64,000 nucleotides of DNA from Xiphydria camelus (lineage: Eukaryota > Arthropoda > Insecta > Hymenoptera > Xiphydriidae). The position numbers and the translations under genes were made by a program. Of this stretch, positions 39,101 to 51,100 are shown piece by piece; positions within the stretch are counted from its first letter, which is position 1; every line of letters begins with the position of its first letter. The stretch is from NCBI GenBank assembly GCA_963678675.1, contig OY783197.1, forward strand, positions 3,072,400 to 3,136,399, written 5' to 3'. The notes beneath the pieces are model-generated. The model ran no database searches, was not told the DNA's origin, and saw only the letters and a program-made list of their open reading frames with translations.

Positions 39101-42100
39101 GCCTCTCATATGGTATAGTTGTGTAGCAACTCGATATAGCAGACTTGCGAATTTCCAACAACCCGATTTCCGTTGCAGCCATTCTAGAGACTTCAGGGGA
39201 AAAATCCGGAAAAATTTCAAAATTTCCCGACAATTTCAGGTTTTCCAGATTTTCCTGACCGCCAGATATCGCCGCGCGAAGAGTTTCCTTTCCCACGAAG
39301 AAAGACCCGCCGATGTACCGCGGGACATTTCTGCCGCAGCGGCGGAAGACAATGCGACGTTCATCGAAACGACGCGTCCTATTTCGCAGTCGACTCGGCG
39401 GCGCAGAAGTAACGCGTGCCTCCACGTCCGGTATAAATGCTAGGAGAGCACCGCGGAGAACAGTAGGCAGGTTTGTCGGTACCGAATCTCCTACATATGT
39501 AAGCATCTCGAGGCTCGATCTGAATGAGGTCGTTGTTAACTCGGCGATGTACCAAGCTCGGTTGGAGTAGGTAGCACGCCGCACTCGAGCGCACAAGAGC
39601 GCTTCTGTGCGGGGTTAATTGTCCGTAATTGAAAGGTCGAACCGCGCGGCCGGTCGAGAAAACCCGCGCGGGAACGGCGGAGGGAATAAAAAGCCGAGGA
39701 GGTGGTGGTATTGGAGAAAATTCCCGCGATTGCGGAAGAGATAAAACGCACAGCGCTTCGCCTCCTGAAACTGGATGCGAGATAGAAGAGTCGCGGCGCG
39801 CGAGAAGCGCCTGTACGACGCTTACACTCTGTACGCCGCTGTGCAAACGGATTTCGCAGTTGCTCGTCGCCAGGCGCAGCGCTATCGACTCCGCGGTCCG
39901 AGAATGGGGTAGAGACACTTGGACAAAAATGTTCAATTAACCATATTAAATACGTTCTATATTCATAAGTATTCGGACAACGTTATAGTTTTAGGCAGCA
40001 GTTTTGGAGCCGCATTAGAATACGAGAGTGCACACATAATGATTTTTTCTCTCGCAAAATAACGTCAGAATTCTTAAAACCACGAGTGAAATCGAAAGGT
40101 AGACTTATTTGCTACGTCCCTGGCTGTCGCGCCTCGACTCCTCGCACCCTAAATGAATGCGTCAGCGACGAGTGGTGAGGGTGGTCCCCCGAGAGGGGCA
40201 TTTCCCGGAGAGAGGCTCTCGATCGAGAATCAATCGCCGCTCTTCGCTAATCCCTTGGGAACCGGACTAGGTCAAGATCATCCGGATAGCGAGCGACGAC
40301 GTCGACGAATTTCCACCCACTCCGCGCGTCGCGCGGTCGCTGAAGGGTTTTCAGTTGTACCGCCTCACATCGGAAACAGAGCTCCTCGGCGGAAATATTT
40401 CTCAAAATTTGTCAGAAAATTTCTTAGGGATTTCTTCGAAAGCCTCGTAAAATGTCAGATATTTTTCCGAAAATTTCGTATAATTTCAAAAATTTCCCAG
40501 AAATTGTAACAAAATATTTTCGTGGTTGAAAGAAAAGATATCACTATATTTAATATGAAACCGCAAAATTAAAAAATTTTCCGAATATTTAAGAATTATT
40601 CTGAACTTCTTTAACGTTTCTGGACGTTCATAAGAATATCGGGGTTTTCTCAGAATTTGCCCAAAGATATTGTCTGAGAAAATCCGAGAATCCTGGAATC
40701 TCATAAAAATCGAAATGTCAGTTTCTTAGAATTTCTCAGAAAAATACCAAATAGTTGTCCAAAAATCCTTTAATCACCGCTCTCAGAAATATCCATAATT
40801 TTCCGTGAGAACGCATAAAATAATTTGTAAGAATTTCTCGGAAAAAGTAGAAATAGCTTTATATGAGATTTTTTCAATTTCTTTCCTAGAAATAGCCATA
40901 ATTTCTCAGGGAAGGATACAAAATATAATTCATCAGAACTTTTGAGAAAATTCCAGATTCAAGATGCAGAATTTTTCAAACATTTTTCCAGAAGCCGTCA
41001 AATTTTCTCATACACACTAGAAATGACAGTCTTTTTAAGAACTTCTCAAAATGGTTCACAATGAGTTAAAAAAAATGCAGTCACGTTTCAGAACTTTTCA
41101 AACTTTATAATTTCTCAGGATGCTCCACAGTTCATCACCTCTCGTATTTTCGTAGAAACACACCAAAATTTGCTAAAACCTCTCAAAATTGTGTACCTAC
41201 GAGAAACTGCGTGAAATTTTGGGTAAACTTTGAACAAATTCCGAGTAATATTTTCACCAGGGCTGCGCCGAGTTTTCGAAGGACACATCCGTCTTCCGCG
41301 CCGGAGTATGAAACACGCGGGGGTGCAAAGATTATTTCTGTCGTTTCGCAGACGTCGCGTGAGGGGCGTCGAGACGCTGTCTGGCGTTCGTGCTCTACTG
41401 TGCGTCGCGCTTTTCGAGCCGCAGGCAGCTTGCCAAGTGTGAATCGTTCGCCAAGACCGGCGTCGCTCGAAGACAGGAGGATCACTTCGACGGGGACCGC
41501 GTTCGCCGCGGCGACGGTAAAAGTGACCCGGCTGGAGTTAACGCTCTCTGACGTGCTTATCGTTTCAGGGGCGAGGCTCTCGGTCGAGCGGAGAAATCAA
41601 GATCGCTCAGAGCGCGCCGGTCACGCGAAGGCACCGGCGGCGAATTATTCCTCCAATCTCTCCGCCGGCGTCGTCGATCGAATTCATCGGCGACTCCGTC
41701 GTTAATCATCGGAGTGGTACCGGCGTCAGCCGCTGATCGAGCGCTTTAATCGGCCCCATCCGACGACCGAGGAGCAATCTCCGCTCGAAAATTGCGTCGT
41801 TTCCGGCGCCGTCGATTTTTTTTTTTTTTTTCGTGAATGCGATTTGTCGCTTCTCCGGGTTTATCTAGACTCGGGGAAGAATACCTACAGTGTCGAGTTC
41901 GTATTTCACTGGTTTTTTATGGGGCTGCTGACTGGAAGTTAATTAGGAGACCGTGAAAGAGGTGGTCGAGGTCGTTGATTCACCGTTGCGTGCAGTAACG
42001 TACCTCTAGCGACTTTCTCTCTCTCTCTCTCTCTCTCCCTCTCTCTGCCCGGTGTGGGTGCTCAAAATGCGGCGATATTTATTACGCGCCGCTTTCTCGC

Positions 42101-45100
42101 GGAACGGTAAATCTTGCTGGAAGATACGCGAGGGTGGCTGCAAGAACTTGATTACGGAATTCCCTGACTTTTCCCTGATTCTTCCCTGTCCATCTCAGAT
42201 TAAATTTTGCGAGCATTCTCTGATATTTGTTGTTCGCGCCAGGAGTTTTGTATAATCAAATCAACGAAGCTGTAAACATTTGTAATACAAGAACGCGAGA
42301 TTGGGAAAGCATTTATAAGCTAAGAAAGTAACGTTGATATGGTAGAGATCTTAATCTTAGTCGGTGAGTTTCAAAATGTATCAGAAAAAAATAATTGTTA
42401 ATGCCAAAAAAATATTTTTTGAATTAAGAACATATGATCTTACAAATTTTTAAGAGTATAGATTCATGATTGAAGAATATACGGGGAGTGAGGATTTAAA
42501 TTGAGACACACGAATGTCTGTAGACCAATTAACAAAAAGCAATTTAGAAAAAAGTGTTTCTTACAAAAGTTATTAGCTTCAGAGGGGAAAAGGGAACTGT
42601 GTGTTTTATTTTTAATTTAGTAACCGTTTTAAAGGCCATTTAAATCTCTTATTTTTAAGCCCAAATTTTATTTCAGTGTAGAAATTATTTTTTCTTGTGT
42701 TTTTTTTAGGTTCAAAGGTGTTTACAAAAATAGTGAAGGGTATCAGAAACTTATAAGTCAAGCGCAGTAATGTGAATCACTATGAATTACTTGTAATTTT
42801 CGAAAAGTTTTTTGAATTTTACCGTTTTTGCTGGAAAGATTCTTCAATTTTGGTACATTCACAGTGATTTTGTGGTAAATTTAAATCAAATCTGTAGTAA
42901 ATTTAATTGTTTCAATCTTCATAAAAGTGACATGAAGTTTACTAAAAAAAACTTGTTACAGTGTAGCGTACTTTTTCCATATTATATATTAACGGGGAAT
43001 TGATCAATTTTACCGTATATACTGATGTTTATACTATTACAAACTGTAAAAAATACGCTGTGCTGTGTTACAGGGATAACCGCAAAACGTTATGGGTTTT
43101 CCCATGATTTATCACTAATCCTTCTTCTCCGTGTAATTTCTGGGATTGATCGCTACATTTTGAAACGTCATTTTTCTCCGTGCAAACTCCACTGTGAAAC
43201 GCATCGACGATGACATTTCAAGAAACTAACTCCATCTTATCAATAACTTCCAGTAAAAAAAAATCCAAATTTCCCTGACATTATTCTCCGGTTTTTCAGG
43301 CCTACAGCCACCCCGTACGTACGATTTCCCACTATTCCAGACACTCAAATCGATCTACCCCCCTCCGCGGGCCGCGACGACCACCGCATCTCCACCCGGA
43401 AGGGCACCGAAGGGCAGGGCCTGGGAACACCCGTTCCTCGGACGTAATTCGGTCGACGGAGTGTCCTATTAGGCCCGGACGACGTGCGACGTCGAAGGCG
43501 AGCGCATTGGTTCGCCACTGAAGTCGAATTGCTCTCCACGGTCGTCTCAGCGGCTAATTGAGCGGAGACAATTGCGGGGCGATTTCTTAGTCGAGCGCTG
43601 GACGGTGACGACGGTTCCCCGCGGTCTCGACGAGAGCCGAGGGAAATGCGAAGAGACGAAGACGAAGACTGGACGCTAGCCGATACAAGCTGACGTGGAA
43701 ATTTGCTCGGTCAATTGAATTCCAAATTTGTCCCAGCGCTCGCTGCTTGCGAAAGTGGTTCGCGGCGAGTCGCGCGCGCGCGCGTGATGCTAAATGAAAT
43801 GGAAATACGACCGGCGAGTCGCTGGGTGTTTCTGATCTCCGATGACCGTGTATGGAAGTGGCGCGGATTCCGGGCGGACCTCTCGCGCGGCGTGGAGCGA
43901 TTTACGCATTTGAACGCCTCGCCCACGCTCGTCGTCTCGTCCGTTTAGCACGCCCGTGCCGAACGGGGGTTCCCCGGCGCGCTCGTAACGGCTGCCGCGT
44001 GCGTACGGCGTAACAAGGGTGGAGAGAGTGCGACGACCGACGTCCGGGGTCACCCTCGTCGCTCGTCGGCCCGCAGAAGTGGTCCATTCTGGCGTGTATA
44101 CACGTTTGGCTGCGTCCAACGAGTCCCTTTGTTCGTCGCCTCGAGTTTCTCGCTCTGTTCTTCCAGTAGTCGACCAAGTCGGGCGCCTTTTGAAGTAGTA
44201 TGGCCACGAATCGATTTCCAAGATTAAAATATGAAATAATTTTGTACGCAAGTTGATATCAATAGAAACCTCCTGGTGCAATTTGTGGTAGATTGACCGT
44301 TTAGTATGTTCGATAAAAATTAATTACCGAGTAGGAAATAACCCAGAGTCTTATGGGCAAATCACATTTTTCGGGGTTCGTAAGATCCAAGATTAAAATA
44401 TAAAAAAATACCAAAAAACGGGGGAAGAAAAAAACAAAAATGTACAACCATTGATGAAAATTATTGACCGTTTGATACTTTAGTTATAACTAATTTCTGC
44501 TTCTCGGTGTTCGGAAATGGCGCGTCGAGTAGATGCGGCAACGTTCCGTCAGTGGAGTGGATTCACACACACAAGCGTGCATTTAAAATCTCGTTTACCC
44601 CATGGTACACTCAAACGTTTGAGTGTATCGTGGTTTTCCCTACTGGGCCACGAGTCCATTGATAATATGCGTTGCCACACATAAAAAGACGCTAGTCAAA
44701 GGAGGCACATTATTTGAATAATAAGTGAAAAATAATAAAAATAATCGACTAATTCTTATAGTCATACATTTTATAATTCACAAACAGAATTTTCAATTAT
44801 AAATCATAATTTTGTGATGACTTTTTTTACGGATACTCAACGATCACTTTGGAGAGTGACCATACTACTTTAAGAAAGCAGCACATAGGGTCTGCTCTTA
44901 AATATCGTATGAATGTTTATATAAAACGATATATACCTAGAGAGAGAGAGAGAGAGAGAGAGAAAGAACTAAGGACCAAGTGTATTAGAAGTCTTTCTTT
45001 GTGAGTAAGTCTCGAATAAAGACGTTAGTCGCGTTCGCTAATAAAATTATAACTTCCCCTCAACTACAGTGTTTTATTTAATTAATTTCATATCTCACCT

Positions 45101-48100
45101 GGCTTCCATCATAATCAATATCCCCGAGAACTAAGTACTTTTTGGACGAGTACATACCCTAGTAAGCAGAATCCGCTGCAAGTTATTTGCGCAAAGCACT
45201 CATCCTGCTAGCAGTCTTATGAAAGCTTCTTCCAAAAAACTTTCAATTTGTCTTGCACGAGCTGTCATGCGACAGAATTTCAGCGATCTTACGAAGAAAT
45301 GTAATAAGCAACTTGTATTTCCTTTTGCACAAGCTTCCATGTGAGTAGAATTTCAACACATTTCTGTGAAAAGACCTTACAAGATTTCCTGATGAATACC
45401 GTTGCAATATATCTGGCGCAAGACTTGCAGCTGACTCACAGCAACGTCTTGCAGGAAGCTTCCAAAAACAAGCTGGTTTTCTGCTTCCTCTTCTTCGCAG
45501 TGTACTCGCGCAGGATGGGTGTCGGGGTACCTACATATTCTAGCCACTCTGCGATTCTACATGCGTCCATGTGCAGAGACAGTCTTGCTTTTATACCAAC
45601 TGGAGGAGGGGGCAAGGGGGTGTCGCCGAGGAAAGAAACCCTCGAAAGATCACCGACAAATGCACCCTCGGAGCATCCGCGGGGCGGCGGGAGATAAGGA
45701 GCGACGACGGGGGGAGAAAGAGCAACGGGGGACGAAGAAAGAGGAGGGGCCGAAGATGTAAAAGAACCTGAAAGATATGACCAAAGCTAAACGTTGCGGT
45801 CGCTCTCGATATAGATATCCGGGAGAGACGGGTGAATCATCGCGATCCCACGCACCCCCGCGTATGGAGAAACGCAATCGCGCGTGCGTGTATGTCTCCC
45901 GCCTTAAAAAAATTAATTTCACAGCGTCAAACATTCTTGAGACTTTGTACACGGTCAAAGTAATGTTATCTCGCCCACCCTCTACTTATACGCGCGACAA
46001 TCTCAGGCAAAATATTGATCTCGCGTACTTTTTTCAAAATTTGATAATTTCATTGGGTTCTCGTAAAAAGATCTATAGGTATACAAGATGCCTCATTATT
46101 AAGGTAATTATTTCTGTTATTTGTCATTTTACGAAAAAATGTTTCGAATAAAAGTTATTTAGCGTCGAGGGGGGCGTATTATACGTATAAGTGGTTTTTG
46201 ATAATACGCGTTATCTACGAGATACGAAGGTCATCTCTATTGTTTGAATGGAATTCGCCATTTTCGTTCTTACAAAAGTTGCAGAACTCGTCGAGATGAA
46301 CAAAAAAGGTATAGGGTGAAAGACGCCTACGATGAACCGTTTATTAGATATCGACGCCCAAAGTGCTTGTGTATTAAAGACTGAGAGAAAATACCTCACA
46401 AACGGGGTTAAACGGATCGATATTTTATTTCGTACCTTTTTCGTTCATCTTTTAACGAGTTGTATAACTTTTATAAGAATGAAAATATCGAGTTCCATTT
46501 TAAGAAATTGAGAAGACCTTCATATCTCGTTGATAACACATATTAGCAAAAACCTTTTGTATGCATTGTACGTTCCCCTTGACACCAAACAACTTTTATT
46601 CGGAAGTTTATTTCGTCAAATAAAAAATAACAGAAATAAATATGATCTTCTCTTGGTAATGTGATATCCTACAGAGTAAAAGTGGCGTAAACGTTCCACC
46701 TTCTGTTTGACTTTGAACGCGATTATCTCGAAACGCAGTGGAGATATACGAAAAATGTGAAATAGCTTTTTTATAGCAAAAATATAATTAAACACTTTTT
46801 ATTTACACTTTTCTACGATATCTGCAATTGATTTCGAGATAATCGATTTTTAATTTGCTATTCAACCGGGCCGTCTATCCCACTTTTACTCCATAAACCA
46901 TGTCAACTTCGAGTGCAAATATTGCACAAATATTAACGCGTACGCCAAATTAAAAAAAATCCCGACGTAAGCGATTCCGCGATGGAGATGCGATTAATCA
47001 ACGATCGATCGCGCGCGGACGACTAACGCATCGTTCGCCTCGCGGATATTGCCAGGATGACACGGGTCATCCGGAAAGTATTCTCCCGCCGTCGAAAGAG
47101 AGCCGCGCCGCGCGCTGGCAAAAAAGCCCCGGGACTCTTCCGATTTCCCAGTCATCCTGACTGCGCGTCGACGTCGCGCGCGGGAGACCTACATAAGCGC
47201 GCGCCGGAAGAATAGCTCTTTTGTGCGCGTCGACGAGCGGGAGGACGGATTAATCGACGGATCATCGTCGTGGCGGTGATTCCACGGTCGAACAGGTGCG
47301 AAATACAATAGACGTCGACGAGCGGGCGTCGCTCGACTCGGCGGGGGTGACGACACGCGCGATTAACCATTCCCCGGCCGAATAGCTGTGTATAATTAAT
47401 GACCCCGTCCTCGCGAATACATAGCTTTGCGACGCGATCGATTGTGATCTAACGAGGAAACCGTCCCAGGTGTACATCGCCGATTTCATTCATTCTGATA
47501 TATGTTATTCTGCATTGAAATCTGAGATACTTACGTATTTTTTGTATCGGCGGACAATCATTTCTAGGGGGTGAAATTAACCCTCAAGGTGTTGACAGCT
47601 CCTAGGAGTGATTTCTGGTTTTCACACACTTGCAATTGACCTTTTGAAATGAAACCGAGTGGATAACAAGATCTACATAAAGAATGATGAAAACTGCAAT
47701 TTATTACATTTCGTGAGGGTAATTAATAAAAAAATTATAAGGGTTCTTTACAGCAATTTCGTGAATTTCAACCCTCATAACGTTTTAATTAATTACCCTC
47801 ACGAAATGTAATAAATTGCATTTTTCATCATTTTTTATATGTAGCACATTTCCCTGAGTTTTTAATTTAGTTCACGAATTTCCCTGAGATTTCGAGATTG
47901 TTAAACATTTATAAGATTGCCACTAATCTCCCACTTCTGTCGCTAGCCCTCGGATAGTGACTGTTACACTTCGATGATGATTGTATTACCCTATTGAAAA
48001 AATGTCATAGATTCTCATAGAAAACTTATAAAAATCCCATATAATCTCTATGGGAATTTGATGTACTTTTGACACAGCAATTCTAGAATTTTTGACACGA

Positions 48101-51100
48101 AAATTCGAAAAGAAATCATAATCCATAACTTCGGAACGGCTGATGCGATTTCGACAATTTTTATATCAGAATGTTTCGTTTCCCTACCTCTACAAGTTCG
48201 CTAAATTTCGATAAAATTGAAACACGCAATGAAAAAATGTCAAATAAAACAGTAAAATTGGAAAAATTCTTTTAGAACAACTTCAACGAAACTCAATCGA
48301 TTTTTTTTTCATCTATAAGTCGTTTTAATCGTAGTTTTGAACTCGGTTCAGCAAGCTAATAAACATTTAAATTGCATGATCTGAGTAAAAGTTATCGCAG
48401 GACTAAACTTTTACTTTTTTGTTGGTAACTTTAAAACTGCAGAACCGATAAGGTTTAATCGCAATATCAAACGATACTAGACATCCCCATATATTATTGA
48501 AAAATTTGATAAAAATCGATAAGCGTGCGATAAAGTAGGGGGCGTATAAAATTCGCATGAAAATTTCGCCGTTTTTAAGCGAATTCTTCAAAACGACTGC
48601 ACGAAATTTGACCAAATTGTTGGTATACTTTCGACTAAGTACTGCTGATTTTTCGTGAAAATTTCATCGAAATCAGATGAACCGTTCTTGAGTTATTCGC
48701 CAAAAAAACTGCGAATTTCGGACATTTTTCATTCTGTCCAAAGGAACAGGAATTTTTTCCTTTTTTCCAAAGGACACTAAAAAGGGAAACTTGAAAAACA
48801 GGGGAATGAAGGGGAATAGGAAACACACTGCGAAGTCTGGGATACATATAAAATTTGGTAAATCCCTATCAATCATCTCGGATACGCATAAAATCTAACG
48901 ACATGAATTCCTATTAATCCTTCTCAAACTTTTCTGACGAATATGTCAAATTGCTGCATCTCAAAAGCACATCAGATTCCCATATAAATCGTTTTATGGG
49001 CGTCTATGGGATCTTTTCAATATGGTAGATAGAGAGAGATAAAGTGACTGTACAATTTCGTCTGTTTAAACTGTCAATAACTGTACTCGTCACCCTACCA
49101 AGGGTGCGACTCTGGCAAGCCGCGTTTGAGTGGATCGATCCCGTACGCGTACGAATACACGCGCTCTGTAAACGCGCGGTGGGACTCGTTTTCTCTTCCC
49201 CGCGTAGCTTTTCCCTGCGCAACATCATCGAGAAGCAGCTGCGACCAAAATCCTCGGAGCCTTCCGCGTCCTTTGTACGCGATGGACTTCCAACTTGCTC
49301 CCTTTCTTCGGAGTTTCTTTTTAAAAAATCTCCCTTCCTCTCCCGCCACCGAGGCACAGCAGCTGAAAAGAGCCACTGGTAGTTCGTCGTTGGCGCTGTA
49401 CAAATATACGGCGTGGCTATTGTAAACAGCAGAACGCGCTGTGTATATGTACGAGTCGAAGAAGCGTAGAGAAATGAACCGATATAACGTACCGGATAAA
49501 TCTTCGTCTTCCCGTATACGGGGTCGTGTGTAAATCGCAGCGTCGCTCCTCGAACGTTACTTATCATTCGACATTCCCCTCGGATGCGCTTCTACGCGTC
49601 AATCGCGTTTCCCTCAATTCGTTCGTCCGAGGAAACTTATCGAACGTCAACATTGCGATCAACTGCTGTACATACACGTCGTGACGCATAGGCTTTCGAA
49701 AGTAGCTAAACAGATAAGAAGTCTAAGAGGCTATTAAGGGTCGACTATCGCTGCACGACATTGGTACATCTTACGCGTGCGTTGAGTATACAGGGTGTAC
49801 ATTTGCCACGGGCTGCATTCATTTATTTCCGTTATTTGTCGTTTTCCGAAAAAATCTTTCGAATAAAAGTTATTTGGTGTCGAGGGTGGCGTATGATACA
49901 TGCAAGTAGTTTTTGATATTACGCGTTATTTAAGAGGTAGGTATGAAGGTCACCTCTATTATTTTGTATGAAACTCCAATTTTTCGTGCTTACAAAAGTT
50001 GTAGAGCTCGTCGAGATGAACAAAAAAAGGTATAAGGTGAAAGGTCCATTCGTTGGACAGTTCTCGAAATATTTGCACTCAAAGTACAAGAGTAACTAAG
50101 AATAAGAGTGAATTAAAAAAACAGATGTGACCTTTATATGTCGTAAATGACGCGTGTTATCAAAAACCACTTACTTGCGTTATACGTCTCATTCAACGCT
50201 AAATAACTTATATTCGAAACATTTTTTCGTAAAATGACAAATAACCAAATACCAAAGGTGACATACATATTACCAAAGGAAGATTTCATTTACTTCTGTT
50301 ATTTGATATTTTATTATACGAAAAAATTTTCCGAATAAAAGTGGTTTGGTATCAAGAGGGACGTATGATACATATGGGATGTTTTTGATAAGACGCGTTA
50401 TCAACGAGATATGAATGTCATCTATGGTTGTTTAAATGGAACTCGATATTTTCACCCTTATAAGAGTTCTAGAGCTCGTCGAGGCGAACAAAAAAGTATG
50501 AGGTCAAAGACCTATTCGTTGGACCGTTTGTGAGATATTTTCGCTCAAACTACAAGAGTAAATCGCACTGCGCGCGACTGAACTGTATCGGCATCCTTCG
50601 TTATACCTTTACGTCAACAAGTAATAGAAATACACTCGATGTGCAGTAAGTGCAGCCCTGAGGAAAACGCTATAAGTTCTCCGGACTTAACTATTTCTTA
50701 ATCTTGTACTTTGAGCGGCAATATCTCTCAAACGGTCCAACGAATGGGTCTCTGACTTTATACTTTTTTTGTTCGTCTTGACGAGCACTAAACCTTTTGT
50801 AAGAACGAAAATCTCGAATTTCTTTTAAAAAATTGAGGTGGCTTTTGTATCTCGTAGATAACGCGTGTTATCAAAAATCATTTACACGTATCATACGCCG
50901 CCCTCGACACCGAATAACTTGTTCGAAAAATTTTTTCATAAAGTTACAGATAACAAAAATAAATAGATCTTCCCTCGATAATGCGACACCCAGTATGCAC
51001 GTTCACGCGGCATCGCGGAAACGTCCCGTCACGAGCGACACAGAATCCTCGCCCTTGAAACGTGTCACTCGATATGCGCCGTACCGTTGCAACCCCGTAA

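Noticed and set aside
39039..39940. Overlapping 185-, 185- and 103-codon frames
   Set aside because: Open frames on both strands in a CpG-rich block with no recognisable motifs; expected from GC-rich sequence with few stop codons.
49004..49567. 187-codon minus-strand frame
   Set aside because: No homology recognised, overlaps several other frames, no splice-consistent neighbours.
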